The notes beneath the pieces were generated by a model. It was not told where the DNA came from. It saw only the letters and a list, made by a program, of their open reading frames with translations, and did not search any database. From Paenibacillus terricola (lineage in GTDB: Bacteria > Bacillota > Bacilli > Paenibacillales > Paenibacillaceae): DNA of 64,000 nt. Made by a program: the position numbers and the translations under genes. How positions within the stretch are numbered: the stretch's first letter is position 1; the number at the start of each line of letters is the position of its first letter. This document shows positions 14,698 through 25,963 of this stretch, piece after piece. The stretch is from the NCBI RefSeq assembly GCF_014779765.1, contig NZ_JACXZA010000006.1, forward strand, positions 186,001 to 250,000, written 5' to 3'.

Positions 14698-15765
14698 CTA
14701 CACCAATTCCACGGAACCCGGCTTCCTCGCATCCTCCCACACCGTGCTCGGCACTTCTCGCCTGAGCACAGGCGCAATGTCCTCCGCGAAGCGCTGCATT
14801 TGCTCCCGCTGCTCGACTTCGGTCAGTCCATCCACGCTTAGTGACAGCACTTGGTGCCCGAAAGCCTGCTGGTAGTTCAATATTTTCTCAATGATCTGCT
14901 CCGGGCTTCCGACCAGACTTGGACCACGCTCGATCATATCCTCAAGGGAGGTAAAAGGAGACTTGTTATGCTGGGCAGCAGCCGTTGCTTGATGCGCATC
15001 GTAGTAAGGACGGTACCGCCGAATCGCCTCCTCCGTCGTGTTCGCAATAAACAGGCTGCCAGCGCCTGCGCCGACGACTGCTTTGCTCGGATCGTGACCG
15101 TAATAGGCAAGCTGCTCACGATAATGCTCGATCAGATCCTTATATTTGGCCTGCGGATGAAAGCTGTTCGATGAGAAAATCGGCTCGCCATACTTGGCGG
15201 CAAGCTCGGTCGACCGCGTGCTGGAGGCGCTGCCGTGCCAGATCGGAATCGGCTGCTGCAGCGGTCTCGGCTGTGTCGTCACGCCTTGAAGCGGCGGCCG
15301 ATATTGGCCTTGCCACGTGACATTGTCCTCCCGCCACAGCCTTCTTAGCAGCTCATACCGCTCCGCCATTGAGTCCCACTGCTCCTCCTCCGTTATACCG
15401 AACAGCGGATAATGCCGCGGATCATTGCCTTTGCCGATAATGAGCTCCAGCCGTCCTCCGCTTAGATGATCCAACGTCGCATAATCCTCCGCCACCCGCA
15501 CAGGATCAAGAACGCTAAGCACGGTTACAGCCGTTAGCAGCCGGATGCGAGACGTTCTTGCAGCAATCGCCGTTAGAAGCACAGGAGGCGAAGCAGACAG
15601 GAACGGTTCACCATGCCGCTCGCCGATTCCATAACCATCGAATCCCAACTCTTCTGTCAGCTGTGCCTGTTTGATGATGTTCTCGAACTTCGCGCTTGTT
15701 GTGAACTGCTCCCCCGTGACCGGATTTCTTAGATTCATGACGAGAGAGAACCATATGAATTTCAT
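14698..15765 (-). CDS. Luciferase-like (LLM) flavin-dependent oxidoreductase, 355 aa
   Basis: TIM-barrel flavoprotein with GFDGYGIGERHGEPF near the start and the DHLSGGRLELIIGKGNDPR motif of the bacterial luciferase-like family. Such enzymes use reduced FMN and O2 to oxidise small substrates. The start is ATG at 15765, which shares one base with the TAA of the MFS gene (TAATG), so translation is coupled; an open extension to 15846 has no ribosome site. It is the last gene of the sulfur-type operon 24223-14698. A role in C-S bond cleavage fits the neighbours but the substrate is unknown. Confidence 0.88.
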   Translation of the reverse strand: MKFIWFSLVMNLRNPVTGEQFTTSAKFENIIKQAQLTEELGFDGYGIGERHGEPFLSASPPVLLTAIAARTSRIRLLTAVTVLSVLDPVRVAEDYATLDHLSGGRLELIIGKGNDPRHYPLFGITEEEQWDSMAERYELLRRLWREDNVTWQGQYRPPLQGVTTQPRPLQQPIPIWHGSASSTRSTELAAKYGEPIFSSNSFHPQAKYKDLIEHYREQLAYYGHDPSKAVVGAGAGSLFIANTTEEAIRRYRPYYDAHQATAAAQHNKSPFTSLEDMIERGPSLVGSPEQIIEKILNYQQAFGHQVLSLSVDGLTEVEQREQMQRFAEDIAPVLRREVPSTVWEDARKPGSVELV

Positions 15766-17219
15766 TAGCTTTCGCTTCCCTTCGGGGTACGGATTGAAGC
15801 AGCGGTCAGCCGCTTGCCCAGCAGCATGGCAATCGGTACAGCACATGCCACAATGATGCTCGATAACAGGAACACATCATGAACACTCTCGACATAAGCG
15901 GTTTGATAGGATTCCCCTGCCTTCGACTGATGGAAGTTCATCCGTGCATAAAACAAAGACGTACAGATACCGAGCGCCATCGCATTAAAGACCTGCCTCA
16001 GCCAGTTCAACATGGCGGAAGCGTGACCAAGCCATTGCTGCGGAACCGACGACATGCTCGCATTCGTTGCTGGCGTCATTGCAAGCCCTGTGCCGATATT
16101 GCGCAGTGCCAGCCAGAACATAATGGCCGCTATGCTCGTTCCTGCATGAATGCCGCTGAAGTAATAGGTTGTGATGAACAAAATAGCCCCGCCAGCAATC
16201 ATCAGCTTCGCCGGCCCGACTTTGTCGTACCATCGGCCTGAGGCGAAGGTTGCTATCGTTAGACAACCCGCCGCAGGCAGGAAGACCAGCCCTGTCGCGA
16301 GGGGCGTAAGCCCCTGCAGCTCAGCAAGAAACAGCGGGAGGAAATAAACAACCGAATAAAGACCAAATGACATAATTAGCGATGCCGCCAGACTTAGCAC
16401 GAATTGCGCATTGCTCAATAAGCGCAGCTGCAGCAGCGGGTGATCGCTTCGCAGCGTCTGCACAATAAAGGCAGCAAAACAGCCGCTGCCCCCAAGCAGC
16501 ATGCTCCAAGTAAGCGCACTATGCCAGCCCCAATGACTCATATTGCCGAATAACAGGAGCAGCAGCAGACTTCCGGCCGTAGCGAACAGCAAGCCACGCC
16601 AATCGAGCTGCGCCGCCGTGCTTACCCAATCTTGCGGCAGAATAACATAACCGACAACCCATGCGACTACGCCAACGGGGACGGTCACCAAGAAGATGAG
16701 ATGCCAATCCACCGTCTGCAGGAAACCGCTTAGCGTCGGGCCAATCGTTGTGCCAAGCACAGTCGAGAAAGACCAGACGCTCAGGGCAAAAGCCTGCCGC
16801 TTCGGGTGGATCGTGCGATAAATTAATGCGAGCGAGATCGGTTGGATCAGCCCGCAGAACAACCCTTGTATAATTCGAAACGCGATAAGCGTCTGAACAT
16901 TCCACGCCAATGCGCACAGTATGGAGCTGACGGTGACGCCACCAATCGCCATAAGAAACAGCCGTTTGCAGCCGAATCGGTCCATGGCGAAGCCGCTGAC
17001 CGGCACGATGATGCCGCTGGCGAGCGTGAACCCCGTCAGCATCCACTGCACAGTGCGAAGCTCGGTATTGAAGATATGAATAAAGCCAGGAATTGAGACA
17101 TTAAGCGATACCACGTGATACATCCCAGCGAAGGAGCCAAGGAATATGGCTGCAAGCACTGGCCAGAACGCTGGATAAGAGGCTAAAGGCTCTGAGGGTA
17201 CAACTGGCACACGTCTCAT
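15765..17219 (-). CDS. MFS transporter, DHA2 (14-helix) type
   Basis: A 484-aa drug:H+ antiporter-like protein with about 14 hydrophobic segments and a motif-C-like stretch ([18 protein letters not shown]). The start ATG at 17219 overlaps the stop of the ABC ATPase gene (ATGA). Embedded in an organosulfur operon, it may export a by-product or toxic thiol; that is inference from context, and a multidrug role is the usual annotation. Confidence 0.88.
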   Translation of the reverse strand: MRRVPVVPSEPLASYPAFWPVLAAIFLGSFAGMYHVVSLNVSIPGFIHIFNTELRTVQWMLTGFTLASGIIVPVSGFAMDRFGCKRLFLMAIGGVTVSSILCALAWNVQTLIAFRIIQGLFCGLIQPISLALIYRTIHPKRQAFALSVWSFSTVLGTTIGPTLSGFLQTVDWHLIFLVTVPVGVVAWVVGYVILPQDWVSTAAQLDWRGLLFATAGSLLLLLLFGNMSHWGWHSALTWSMLLGGSGCFAAFIVQTLRSDHPLLQLRLLSNAQFVLSLAASLIMSFGLYSVVYFLPLFLAELQGLTPLATGLVFLPAAGCLTIATFASGRWYDKVGPAKLMIAGGAILFITTYYFSGIHAGTSIAAIMFWLALRNIGTGLAMTPATNASMSSVPQQWLGHASAMLNWLRQVFNAMALGICTSLFYARMNFHQSKAGESYQTAYVESVHDVFLLSSIIVACAVPIAMLLGKRLTAASIRTPKGSES

Positions 17220-19306
17220 ACAAGTGAATAATGACACGCCACATATCGATCCTTATCCAGCGGAAGAAGCGCTGGTTGTTCTTCTCTGCAGCGTGCTGTA
17301 GCGAATGGGCATCGGGTATGGAATCGGCAGCCACTCGGCGGGTTGGAGGGAGATGGAATTTCGCCTTGCAGAAGCGGCGTATCACGGCGCTGTCCAGGAA
17401 CCGAGTGCGGAATCGAATCAATGAGCAGACGCGTGTACGGATGCGCCGGGCGCAGAAACAACTCTTCGCTTGGTGCAATCTCAACCAATTTGCCTAAATA
17501 CATAACACCGATCCGATCACTGATATGCCTAACGATCTGCAAGCCATGCGCGATGAACAAATACGTCAGTCCCAGCTTCTGCTGCAGATCCTGAAGCAGA
17601 TTAACAACCTGCGCCTGCACCGAAACATCAAGCGCAGATACAGCTTCATCAGCAAGAATAAAGCTCGGGTTAAGCGCTATTGCCCGGGCAATGCCGATTC
17701 GCTGACGCTGTCCGCCGGAAAACTCGTGAGGATACTTGTTCACGCTTGCGGCATCAAGACCTACCAGCTGCAGCAGCTCCGCTGCGCGCTCCTTGCACTC
17801 AGCAGCAGACAACGCACCATGCACCTTAAGCGGTTCAGCAATGCTGTCGCCAACCGTCCATCTCGGACTTAGCGAACCATACGGGTCTTGGAAAATAACT
17901 TGCATCTCCCGGCGGAGCGGTCTAAGCTCGGCGGCAGATAGAGAAGTCAGCTCTGTCCCTTGAAAATGAATCTTCCCCGACGTTGCCTCCTCCAACTGAA
18001 GCAGCACACGGCCAAGCGTCGACTTTCCGCTCCCCGATTCGCCGACTAAACCAAATGTCTCATTCTTACGAATCGTGAAGGAGACATCATCAACCGCCCG
18101 CACATAAGAACGCGGAGCCGTGAGACTCTTACGTTTGAGCGGGTAGTATTTATGTAGGTTAACCGCTTCAAACAATACGTCTGATGATGGTGAAGGTGAT
18201 GACACTCCAGGCTGCTTAACATTTTGCCCGCTATCTGCAGGATCTTCCTCAATTAAACGAATCGAGGTCTGCCGCTTCGCTGCAACCTCATGAATAACGG
18301 CGCCACTAGCACTATGCCCATCAACAGCTGCCTCGACCACCGAGTCAACATGCCAGCACGCTACTTCTCTATCCCCTCGATGATCGAGCGGCGGTGCTTC
18401 AGCCCGGCAGCGATCGGTAGCATGCTCGCATCGAGGGTGGAATAAGCAGCCGGTTGGCAGTGCAGCCAAAGACGGGATCGACCCTTTAATCGCATATAGC
18501 CGCGAGCCTCGGACACTATCGAGCGGAGCAGCGGATTGAAGAAGCCCCCTTGTATAAGGGTGAAGCGGCTGCGCGAACAGCTCCTCCGTCACTCCCTGCT
18601 CGACAATCTGCCCTGCATACATCACGATAACGCGGTCCGCAATCTCGGCCGCAATGCCCAGATCATGCGTAATGAGCAGTATGGACATGCCGAATTCCCG
18701 CTTTAGTTCCTGCAGCAGCTGCAAGATTTGAGCCTGAATCGTCACATCCAGCGCAGTCGTCGGTTCGTCGGCTATGAGCAGCTCAGGACCGCACGAGAGC
18801 GCCACCGCAATCATAGCCCGCTGCAGCATCCCGCCAGACAATTCGCCCGGATACTGCTTCATTCGCAGCTCCGCCTCCGGAATGCCAACCCGCTTCAGCA
18901 GCTGTACGCCTCTCTCCCATGCTTCACGTTTGCCAACTCGCTCATGACGCACAATCGTTTCGGCAATTTGCTGCCCAATCGTGAACACCGGATCGAAAGC
19001 CGCCATCGGTTCTTGAAATACCATGGCGACACGTTTGCCCCGTATGCGTCGCAGCTCCGCTTCCGGCAGCTTCGCCACATCCTGTCCGGACAACAGCACG
19101 CTGCCTTCGGTAATTCTGCCCTGCTCATGCTCGATCAGCCGCATTATGGCTTTAGACGTAACCGTCTTCCCGCTTCCCGACTCTCCTACCAGACAGACGG
19201 TTTCTCCCGGCTGAATGGAGAAGGTAACTTCCGTTATAGCCGTCAGCAGACCGTGCTTCGTCTGAAAATCGACAGACAGCTTTTGAATATCCAACAGCGC
19301 TCCCAC
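17216..19306 (-). CDS. Fused double ATPase of an oligopeptide-type ABC importer
   Basis: A 696-aa protein with two complete nucleotide-binding domains in tandem. The first has Walker A GESGSGKT (41-48) and signature LSGGMLQR; the second has GESGSGKS (about 421-428) and FSGGQRQR. The C-terminal oligopeptide-importer extensions with clustered Cys ([28 protein letters not shown]) follow each half. This is equivalent to DppD plus DppF in one chain, as in GsiA of the glutathione importer. It works with the permeases at 19322-21163 and lipoprotein 21182-22852. A Ser/Pro-rich linker of about 60 residues joins the halves. Confidence 0.93.
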   Translation of the reverse strand: MGALLDIQKLSVDFQTKHGLLTAITEVTFSIQPGETVCLVGESGSGKTVTSKAIMRLIEHEQGRITEGSVLLSGQDVAKLPEAELRRIRGKRVAMVFQEPMAAFDPVFTIGQQIAETIVRHERVGKREAWERGVQLLKRVGIPEAELRMKQYPGELSGGMLQRAMIAVALSCGPELLIADEPTTALDVTIQAQILQLLQELKREFGMSILLITHDLGIAAEIADRVIVMYAGQIVEQGVTEELFAQPLHPYTRGLLQSAAPLDSVRGSRLYAIKGSIPSLAALPTGCLFHPRCEHATDRCRAEAPPLDHRGDREVACWHVDSVVEAAVDGHSASGAVIHEVAAKRQTSIRLIEEDPADSGQNVKQPGVSSPSPSSDVLFEAVNLHKYYPLKRKSLTAPRSYVRAVDDVSFTIRKNETFGLVGESGSGKSTLGRVLLQLEEATSGKIHFQGTELTSLSAAELRPLRREMQVIFQDPYGSLSPRWTVGDSIAEPLKVHGALSAAECKERAAELLQLVGLDAASVNKYPHEFSGGQRQRIGIARAIALNPSFILADEAVSALDVSVQAQVVNLLQDLQQKLGLTYLFIAHGLQIVRHISDRIGVMYLGKLVEIAPSEELFLRPAHPYTRLLIDSIPHSVPGQRRDTPLLQGEIPSPSNPPSGCRFHTRCPFATARCREEQPALLPLDKDRYVACHYSLV

Positions 19307-19321
19307 GGTCGCTTCTCCCCT

Positions 19322-20218
19322 TTATCCTTTTGCGTTTTTCTTCGGATCCAGACGGTCCCGCATCCGATCTCCGATAATATTGACGGCCAGCACGAACAAC
19401 GTAATCGCTAAACCAGGAAACGTACAAATCCACCATGCAACCGTCAAATATCCGCGCCCCTGCGAGAGCAGCGTCCCCCAGTCTGGAATTTCACGAAGAA
19501 CGCCAAGTCCTAGGAAACTAAGGCCCGAGCCCGTCAATATCGCAGTACCGACACCGATCGCAGCCATAACCAGCAATGGCGATAATGCATTCGGCAGGAC
19601 ATGTTTCCAGAAAATATGAAACGGGGTCGCACCCACTGAACGAGATGCAGCGATGAACGTCCGCCCCTTGATGCTAATAATCTGGGCCCGCATTATGCGC
19701 GCATAGCCAGGTATAGAAGAAACCGCGACAGCGAGCACGATGTTGAACAACCCTTTGCCTAACGCGCCCGCGATCGCAAGCGCCAGCAATATGCCAGGTA
19801 TCGTCATCAGAATATCGTTGCATCTCATTAATAGGCTATCGACCCAGCCACCCGCATAACCCGCAATCGCTCCAATCGCTCCGCCTGCCAGGCCTCCGAC
19901 AATAACAGAGGCGAAGCCGATGAACAGCGAGTCGCGGCTGCCATATACGACAACGCTGAATATATCGCGGCCGAAGTAATCCGTGCCGAACAGATGCGCG
20001 CTGCTCGGAGCCTGCATAATGCTGTCCGTCAGCATCGCTGTCGGCGAGTAGGGCGCGATCAATGAAGGCACCAATGCACAGGCAATAATAAACGCAATGA
20101 TGATGCCCGCTCCGATCAAGAATGAATCAGCCGCCGCCAGTCGCCGCAGCCTGAACGTAAAGAGCCGGCGGCTTCCCCCTCTGCGCCAGACTGTGCTGGC
20201 CGTTACCGCTTCCCGCAT
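19322..20218 (-). CDS. Peptide/nickel-type ABC permease, DppC family
   Basis: A 298-aa permease with an N-terminal helix, the typical DppC entry motif (HLFGTDYFGRDIFSVVVYGS) and the EAA loop ASRSVGATPFHIFWKHVLPN. It forms the translocation channel with the DppB-type protein encoded upstream. Spacing to both neighbours is under 20 bp. The substrate cannot be told from the permease; the operon context points to an organosulfur compound or peptide-like sulfur source. Confidence 0.92.
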   Translation of the reverse strand: MREAVTASTVWRRGGSRRLFTFRLRRLAAADSFLIGAGIIIAFIIACALVPSLIAPYSPTAMLTDSIMQAPSSAHLFGTDYFGRDIFSVVVYGSRDSLFIGFASVIVGGLAGGAIGAIAGYAGGWVDSLLMRCNDILMTIPGILLALAIAGALGKGLFNIVLAVAVSSIPGYARIMRAQIISIKGRTFIAASRSVGATPFHIFWKHVLPNALSPLLVMAAIGVGTAILTGSGLSFLGLGVLREIPDWGTLLSQGRGYLTVAWWICTFPGLAITLFVLAVNIIGDRMRDRLDPKKNAKG

Positions 20219-20236
20219 GTAGGCTCATCTCCTTTC

Positions 20237-21163
20237 TTATGTCGAACGCCGTACCCTCGGATCGATGAACGTATACGACAGATCGACAAGCGTATTCACG
20301 ATCACATAAACGAACGCAGAGAAAAATATAACGCCTTGCACCACAGGAAGATCCTTGGCCATCAACGCGTCAGCGATGATGCGTCCGATTCCTTGGCGCG
20401 AGAATACAGTCTCAATGACAACCGTTCCAGCCAGCATCTCGCCGACTAACATGCCGATCATCGTAATGGCAGGGATCAGCGCATTGCGAAGCGCATGTTT
20501 ATACATAACAGCACGTTCGGTTAATCCTTTGGATCGTAATGTGAGGATGAAATGCTCATCGATAATGTCCAGCATGCTGCTCCTGACCATCCGAACGATG
20601 AAGCCCGCACCGACCAAGCCAAGCGCAATGGCTGGCAGCACGAGCGTTCGCCAGCCGTCCGAGCCCATCGCGGGGAACCAGCCCAGCTTCAAGCTGAGCA
20701 GCACAATGAGCAGAATGCCCGACCAGAAGGTTGGCATCGAGATGCCGAACAAACCAACGACTCGGGCAATCAGATCGATTGGACGGTTGCGATGAATGGC
20801 CGACAGGACGCCAAGCACAAGGCCAACCGTAACGGCGACGAACGAGCTTGCAGCTGTCAGCGCCAGCGTAGCCGGGAAGCTGTCGAGTATTTTGCCCAAC
20901 ACGGATTCGGAATTCATAAGAGATTGACCGAAGTCACCGCGCAGCATATGGCTGAAATATCGAGCAAATTGGATATAGAAGGGCTGGTCGACTCCAAGCT
21001 GATGCCGCAGGTTCGCCACCATCTCCGGCGTAGCGATCGACGGATCGACAATCGTGTCCGTCGGGTCGCCTGGCAGAACATACAGGATGGCAAACACTAG
21101 AATGAGTGAACCGACAATTACGAGCACGGAAGAGAACAGTCGTCTTGCAAGTACACCTGCCAT
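20237..21163 (-). CDS. Peptide/nickel-type ABC permease, DppB family
   Basis: A 308-aa permease starting with one helix (LFSSVLVIVGSLILVFAILYVLP), the conserved PGDPTD element and an EAA-like loop (LRSKGLTERAVMYKHALRN). It has six helices and normal length for DppB. It is co-transcribed between the lipoprotein (21182-22852) and DppC (19322-20218). A GGAGCC ribosome site sits before ATG. Confidence 0.92.
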   Translation of the reverse strand: MAGVLARRLFSSVLVIVGSLILVFAILYVLPGDPTDTIVDPSIATPEMVANLRHQLGVDQPFYIQFARYFSHMLRGDFGQSLMNSESVLGKILDSFPATLALTAASSFVAVTVGLVLGVLSAIHRNRPIDLIARVVGLFGISMPTFWSGILLIVLLSLKLGWFPAMGSDGWRTLVLPAIALGLVGAGFIVRMVRSSMLDIIDEHFILTLRSKGLTERAVMYKHALRNALIPAITMIGMLVGEMLAGTVVIETVFSRQGIGRIIADALMAKDLPVVQGVIFFSAFVYVIVNTLVDLSYTFIDPRVRRST

Positions 21164-21181
21164 CCTATTAGGCTCCTTCCT

Positions 21182-22852
21182 TTACTTCTTAATTGAAGCT
21201 GAGTTGAAGATCGGATAACCAAGCGTATCGAACACGATACCCTGTACAGAACGATCTGCTGCCACCGTATACGGGAATACATAGATCGGCAGAATGACCG
21301 CCTGGTCGATTAGGTAATGCTGAATTTGTTTGTAAATATCCGCACGCTTCGCATCGTCCTTCTCGACTAGCCCTTGTTCGAGCAGCTTGTCGATGGCTGG
21401 ATCCGACAGACGCGACAACGTCTTCTTGCCATTAGGAGCCGGCGTATGGTAGAACGCATACAGTGCGTTCGGATCCGAGTTAACTTGGCTGTTGCCATAG
21501 ATATCATAGGCGCCGTTCGTATTCACGACGGTACGGACATCCTTCGTAATCTCGACTTCAACAGAGATGCCGACCGCCTTCAACTGCTGCTGGATAATGA
21601 CGGCGATATCATTGCGTTTCTCGCGGTTCGGCGTTCCATCCACGTAATGAATCGTCAGCTTCTTGCCGTCCTTCTCACGAATGCCGTCTGCGCCCTTCAC
21701 CCAGCCAAGCTCGTCGAGCAGCGCATTCGCCTTCTCGAGATCCGGCTTCACGCCATTCTCAAGCGAAGAATCGTAACCGAACGTTCCCGGCGAAAGCGGG
21801 GACCACGCACGTTCATAGGTGCCTAGGTAGAGCGTCTTCACTATGCTGTCTACGTCGACTGCCAGCTGTACCGCCTGTCTTGCCTTCGCATCGTTCCATG
21901 GCGGACGTTCTTCATTGAAGAACAGCGTATACGGCAGACCGACCGTGTTCGCCCCAAGCAATTGAATCTTCTTATCATCCTTAAGCGCAACGATATTCTG
22001 AGGCGGCACCGTCTCTGCCGCCAGCACCTGACCGCTCTGCACGCTGCCGATGCGGGTCGCTTCCTCCGGAATGATTTTGAACGTGATGCCGTCCAGATAA
22101 GGTGTGCCCTTGTTGTCTACAGTTTCAGGCGCCCAATTGTAATCAGGGTTGCGCTCAACCTCAATGTCTGCGTTCTGATTCCACTTCACGAACTTGAATG
22201 GCCCTGAACCAACAGGGTTCAGTCCGAACTGATCGCCATACTTCTTCGCAGCCGTAGGCGATACAATCCCTAGCAGCGCTTGGCTTAAGTTGCCTAGAAA
22301 CGCCCGAGACGGCGTCGATAGATTGAGCTTAATCGTATAATCGTCAATGATTTCGGATGATTCATACGGTGCGATAAGCGCAACCGCATTGGCTGCTTTG
22401 GTCGCAGGATCGAGAATCCGATCGTAGCTGTATTTGACCGCTTCAGCATTGAATGGCGTTCCGTCTTGGAATTTCACATCTTGGCGCAGCTTGAACGTGT
22501 AGCTCTTGCCGTCATCAGATACGGTCCATGATGTAGCAAGCCACGGCTTGATCGTATTATCGGGCAGTTGAACAACAAGCGAATCGTAAATCGTGCGGAT
22601 AACGCGCACAGCAACAGCCAAGCCGCTGCGATGAGGATCAAGCGAATCAGGCGAAGTAGCCAGCGCGTAGGTCAGCTCTCCCCCTTGCACCGCGGTGGAC
22701 GTCGATGCGCTCTCCGTGTTCGTTGTATTAGCAGACTGCGCCGGATCAGCGGCGCTCGGCTCTTTGTCCTTATTGGATCCGCACGCCGCCAGCACCAATG
22801 CGAGAACAAGCAGTACGGCAGCGGATTGAATGAATGGTTTTCTTCGGCTCAT
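21182..22852 (-). CDS. ABC importer lipoprotein, family 5 solute-binding protein
   Basis: A 556-aa lipoprotein with lipobox LAAC (Cys24) and the family-5 (DppA/OppA/GsiB) architecture: LDPHRSG near the start of the mature part, then KFQDGTPFNAEAVKYS and GSGPFKF. It captures the substrate outside the membrane for the DppBC-like channel. An AAGGAG ribosome site precedes ATG. In this operon it is sandwiched between an NtaA-type monooxygenase and the permeases, so its ligand is probably what the monooxygenase oxidises. Confidence 0.93.
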   Translation of the reverse strand: MSRRKPFIQSAAVLLVLALVLAACGSNKDKEPSAADPAQSANTTNTESASTSTAVQGGELTYALATSPDSLDPHRSGLAVAVRVIRTIYDSLVVQLPDNTIKPWLATSWTVSDDGKSYTFKLRQDVKFQDGTPFNAEAVKYSYDRILDPATKAANAVALIAPYESSEIIDDYTIKLNLSTPSRAFLGNLSQALLGIVSPTAAKKYGDQFGLNPVGSGPFKFVKWNQNADIEVERNPDYNWAPETVDNKGTPYLDGITFKIIPEEATRIGSVQSGQVLAAETVPPQNIVALKDDKKIQLLGANTVGLPYTLFFNEERPPWNDAKARQAVQLAVDVDSIVKTLYLGTYERAWSPLSPGTFGYDSSLENGVKPDLEKANALLDELGWVKGADGIREKDGKKLTIHYVDGTPNREKRNDIAVIIQQQLKAVGISVEVEITKDVRTVVNTNGAYDIYGNSQVNSDPNALYAFYHTPAPNGKKTLSRLSDPAIDKLLEQGLVEKDDAKRADIYKQIQHYLIDQAVILPIYVFPYTVAADRSVQGIVFDTLGYPIFNSASIKK

Positions 22853-22870
22853 AGGAATGCTCCTTATCGG

Positions 22871-24223
22871 TTAATTAACAGCTGCACCCGTCTGTTTGCG
22901 GGCTGCCGCATAGCGGTTCTCTGGAATTGGAAGGCCAAGGTTGCCGCGAAGCGTATCCGCTTCGTACTCCGTACGGAACACGCCGCGTTCTTGCAAGATT
23001 GGAACGACCAAGTCAACGAAATCATCCAAGCTTCCAGGCAGGCCAGACCCGATGATAAAGCCATCCGCCGCTTCTTCCTCGAACCATTCTTGCACCAGAT
23101 CGGCAATACGCTCCGGCGTGCCAATGAATGCGGTGCGAGGCGTTGCCGCTTGGAGCGCCACTTCGCGGAGCGTTAAATTCAGTTCCTTCGCGCGCTGCTT
23201 GATACGATCCGTTCCGCTGCGGAAGCTGTTCGAGCCTAGATCGCCGAGTTCCGGGAATGGCGCATCCAGCTCATATTGCGAGAAGTCATGATGCTCGAAG
23301 AAACGGCCTAGATAATCAAGCGCATTCTCGATCGTAACGAGACTTACAATTTCCTGATATTTCGCTTCTGCTTCCTCCTGCGTGCTGCCGATGATCGGAC
23401 CGATGCCTGGGAAAATCAGCGTATGATCAGGGTTACGCCCTTCCTTCGCCACCCGCTCCTTCACATCGCGGTAGAACGCTTGCGCTTCCTCCAGCGTCTC
23501 ATGACCCGTGAATACAGCATCCGCCGTCTTCGCCGCCAGATTGCGGCCGCTTTCCGATGAGCCTGCCTGGAAGATCACCGGTTGACCTTGCTTCGAACGC
23601 GCGATGTTCAGCGGACCTTGTACAGCGAAGAACTCGCCTTTATGGTTGAGACGGTGCAGCTTCTCAGGATCGAAGAATACACCGCTTTCCTTGTCGCGAA
23701 TAAAGGCGTCGTCCTCCCATGAATCCCACAGCCCCTTGGCTACATGGAGGTATTCCTCTGCGATCTGATACCGCTTGGAATGCTCAGGGTGCGGTTTGCC
23801 GCCGAAATTAAGCGCGCTTCCTTCCAATGGCGACGTAACAACGTTCCAGCCAGCACGGCCGCCGCTAATATGATCGATGGATGAGAACTGGCGCGATACC
23901 GTGAACGGTTCGCTATATGATGTAGACAATGTACCAACCAGCCCGATATGCTCCGTAACTGTCGCAAGCGCGGACAAGATGGTGATCGGCTCGAAGCGAT
24001 TCAGGAAGTGAGGAATCGATTTCTCCGTGATATACAATCCATCTGCGATAAACACTAGATCGAACTTGCCAGCCTCCGCCTTCTGCGCCTGCTGTTTATA
24101 GAAGCCGATATTAACGCTCGCATCCGATGGAATATTGGGATGTCTCCAGCCCGATGTGCCCCCGCCTACACCATGGATAATTGCGCCTAACTTGAGTTCA
24201 CGTTTCTTCGATTTGTTCGCCAT
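22871..24223 (-). CDS. NtaA/SnaA/DszA-family FMN-dependent monooxygenase, 450 aa
   Basis: LLM-class enzyme of the NtaA/DszA branch: [19 protein letters not shown] at the N-terminus, [13 protein letters not shown] and [12 protein letters not shown] are the family's FMN and phosphate-binding segments. Members cleave C-S or C-N bonds using FMNH2 from a partner reductase; CmoJ (YtnJ), which acts on N-acetylated S-modified cysteine, belongs here. About 450 aa is the usual length. The start is ATG at 24223, with GAGGTG upstream. It opens the seven-gene operon. It is a close paralog of 24524-25879 and more distant from 27421-28749. Confidence 0.9.
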   Translation of the reverse strand: MANKSKKRELKLGAIIHGVGGGTSGWRHPNIPSDASVNIGFYKQQAQKAEAGKFDLVFIADGLYITEKSIPHFLNRFEPITILSALATVTEHIGLVGTLSTSYSEPFTVSRQFSSIDHISGGRAGWNVVTSPLEGSALNFGGKPHPEHSKRYQIAEEYLHVAKGLWDSWEDDAFIRDKESGVFFDPEKLHRLNHKGEFFAVQGPLNIARSKQGQPVIFQAGSSESGRNLAAKTADAVFTGHETLEEAQAFYRDVKERVAKEGRNPDHTLIFPGIGPIIGSTQEEAEAKYQEIVSLVTIENALDYLGRFFEHHDFSQYELDAPFPELGDLGSNSFRSGTDRIKQRAKELNLTLREVALQAATPRTAFIGTPERIADLVQEWFEEEAADGFIIGSGLPGSLDDFVDLVVPILQERGVFRTEYEADTLRGNLGLPIPENRYAAARKQTGAAVN

Positions 24224-24278
24224 GTTTATGAACACCTCTTATGGTTTATTTGAAATAATCTCCGTTAACGGAGTAAAT

Positions 24279-24310
24279 ATTATATTCCCCTATCTGTTTA
24301 GTAGGAATTA
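24279..24310 (-). promoter_or_regulatory. Promoter of the 24223 operon with a shared sulfur-promoter motif
   Basis: TTCCTA (24307-24302), a 17-bp spacer and TATAAT (24284-24279). On the plus strand the spacer and -35 hold CCTAT-N4-TTAGTA-GGAATTA (24289-24310). The same motif is at 25942-25963 and 36695-36716. A CymR-like repressor is one candidate for binding it. Confidence 0.6.
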
Positions 24311-24381
24311 ACCTTGGCAATACTCTATCACCCCGATTTGGTCCGCACAATGCATTATCGATCTCTTCTATAGACAGTTCG

Positions 24382-24394
24382 CGATGATCTATCG
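24382..24394. promoter_or_regulatory. Candidate LysR-type operator, copy A
   Basis: CGATGATCTATCG is an imperfect palindrome about 100 bp upstream of the -10 box at 24279-24284. The equivalent position before the paralogous gene has the perfect form CGATAATCTATCG at 26034-26046. Confidence 0.4.
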
Positions 24395-24424
24395 GATAAG
24401 CTGCCGCAAGCCCCCCGCCATATT

Positions 24425-24461
24425 AAAAAGGACTTGATTACCGGGTAGGTAAATCAAGTCC
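24425..24461 (-). terminator. Rho-independent terminator of the 25879-24524 gene
   Basis: On the minus strand GGACTTGATT (24461-24452) pairs with AATCAAGTCC (24439-24430), followed by TTTTT. It isolates the monooxygenase gene from the operon that begins at 24223. Confidence 0.8.
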
Positions 24462-24523
24462 CAGGTTATTCCACCCGATTGCAGGATGACCATTCGGCTT
24501 CATTATTCCGAATTCAACAGCTC

Positions 24524-25879
24524 TTAGTTCACTGCTGCTGCGCCCGCCTGCTTCCGAACTGTCGCATAACGATTCTCCGGCACTGGAATGCCCAGGTTAC
24601 CGCGCAGTGTGTCCGCTTCGTATTCCGTACGGAATAGGCCGCGCTCTTGCAAAATCGGCACAACCAAGTTCACCCAATCATCCAAACCGCCCGGATAGCT
24701 CGACATGATAATGAAGCCATCCGCGCCTTCCTCCTCGAACCACTGCTGCACCAGATTTGCCACATGCTCCGGTGTGCCGATGAATGCGTTGCGCGGCGTC
24801 ACCGACTGCAGCGCAACCTCTCGGAGCGTCAAATTGTGCTCCTTCGCGCGTTGTTTGATGCGATCCGTCGTGCTTCGGAAGCTGTTCGAGCCGAAATCGC
24901 CCAGATCCGGGAACGGCGCATCCAGCTCGTATTGCGAGAAGTCATGATGTTCGAAGAACCGGCCCAGATAGTCGAGTGCATTCTCGATCGTCACGAGGCT
25001 CGCGATTTGCTGATACTTGGCTTCCGCTTCCTCCTGCGTACGACCGATGATCGGACCGATGCCTGGGAAAATCAGCGTGTGATTCGGATTGCGTCCTTCC
25101 TTCGCCACCCGCTCCTTCACATCGCGGTAGAACGCCTGCGCTTCCTCCAGCGTCTCGTGTCCTGTGAATACGGCGTCTGCCGTCTTCGCTGCCAGATTGC
25201 GGCCGCTGTCCGACGAGCCTGCCTGGAAGATCACCGGCTGACCTTGCTTCGAACGCGCGATGTTCAGCGGACCCTGCACGGCGAAGAACTCGCCTTTATG
25301 ATTAAGACGGTGCAGCTTCTCAGGATCGAAGAAGACGCCGCTCTCCTTATCTCGGATGAACGCGTCATCCTCCCATGAATCCCACAACCCCTTCGCTACC
25401 TCCAAATATTCTTCTGCGATCCGATAGCGGTCAGGATGCGAAGGGTGCGGCTTGCCGCCGAAATTAAGCGCGCTTCCTTCCAGCGGAGACGTTACGACGT
25501 TCCAGCCGGCACGCCCGCCGCTAATGTGGTCGATCGAGGCGAATTGGCGCGCTACGGTGAACGGTTCGCTGTACGAGGTGGACAGCGTGCCGACCAGCCC
25601 GATCCGACTCGTCACGGTGCCCAGCGCCGACAAAATCGTGATCGGCTCGAACCGGTTCAGGAAGTGCGGAATCGATTTCTCCGTAATGTATAAGCCGTCC
25701 GCGATGAATACGAAATCGAACTTGCCTTCCTCTGCTTTCTGCGCCTGCTGCTTGTAGAAACCGATATTGACGCTTGCATCGGAAGGGATGTCAGGATGTC
25801 TCCAGCCCGATGTGCCCCCGCCTACACCGTGAATAGCAACCCCTAGTCTGAGTATTCGTTTATTCCCCTTGTTTGACAT
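24524..25879 (-). CDS. NtaA/SnaA/DszA-family monooxygenase, paralog
   Basis: A 451-aa LLM-class enzyme, almost identical over long stretches to 22871-24223 (for example shared [10 protein letters not shown] versus [10 protein letters not shown] in the same position). All FMN-site motifs are intact. The start is ATG at 25879 behind GAGGTG. It has its own promoter (25932-25960) and terminator (24425-24461), so it is a single-gene unit that arose by duplication of gene plus upstream control region. Different substrate range is likely but not visible. Confidence 0.9.
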   Translation of the reverse strand: MSNKGNKRILRLGVAIHGVGGGTSGWRHPDIPSDASVNIGFYKQQAQKAEEGKFDFVFIADGLYITEKSIPHFLNRFEPITILSALGTVTSRIGLVGTLSTSYSEPFTVARQFASIDHISGGRAGWNVVTSPLEGSALNFGGKPHPSHPDRYRIAEEYLEVAKGLWDSWEDDAFIRDKESGVFFDPEKLHRLNHKGEFFAVQGPLNIARSKQGQPVIFQAGSSDSGRNLAAKTADAVFTGHETLEEAQAFYRDVKERVAKEGRNPNHTLIFPGIGPIIGRTQEEAEAKYQQIASLVTIENALDYLGRFFEHHDFSQYELDAPFPDLGDFGSNSFRSTTDRIKQRAKEHNLTLREVALQSVTPRNAFIGTPEHVANLVQQWFEEEGADGFIIMSSYPGGLDDWVNLVVPILQERGLFRTEYEADTLRGNLGIPVPENRYATVRKQAGAAAVN

Positions 25880-25931
25880 GATCATGCACCTCATTGTTTC
25901 AATTTTATAAGCTCAGCGGAGCGGAACGAAT

Positions 25932-25963
25932 CTTATATTAACCTAGCTGTTTAGTGCGAATTT
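25932..25963 (-). promoter_or_regulatory. Promoter of the paralogous monooxygenase gene
   Basis: TTCGCA (25960-25955), a 17-bp spacer and TATAAG (25937-25932). The shared motif CCTAG-N4-TTAGTG (25942-25956) sits in the same place as in the 24223 promoter. Confidence 0.55.

Noticed and set aside
14511-14777. Minus-strand frame of 88 codons
   Set aside because: Overlaps the end of the LLM gene and repeat-like DNA, with odd Cys/Arg/Trp-rich composition.
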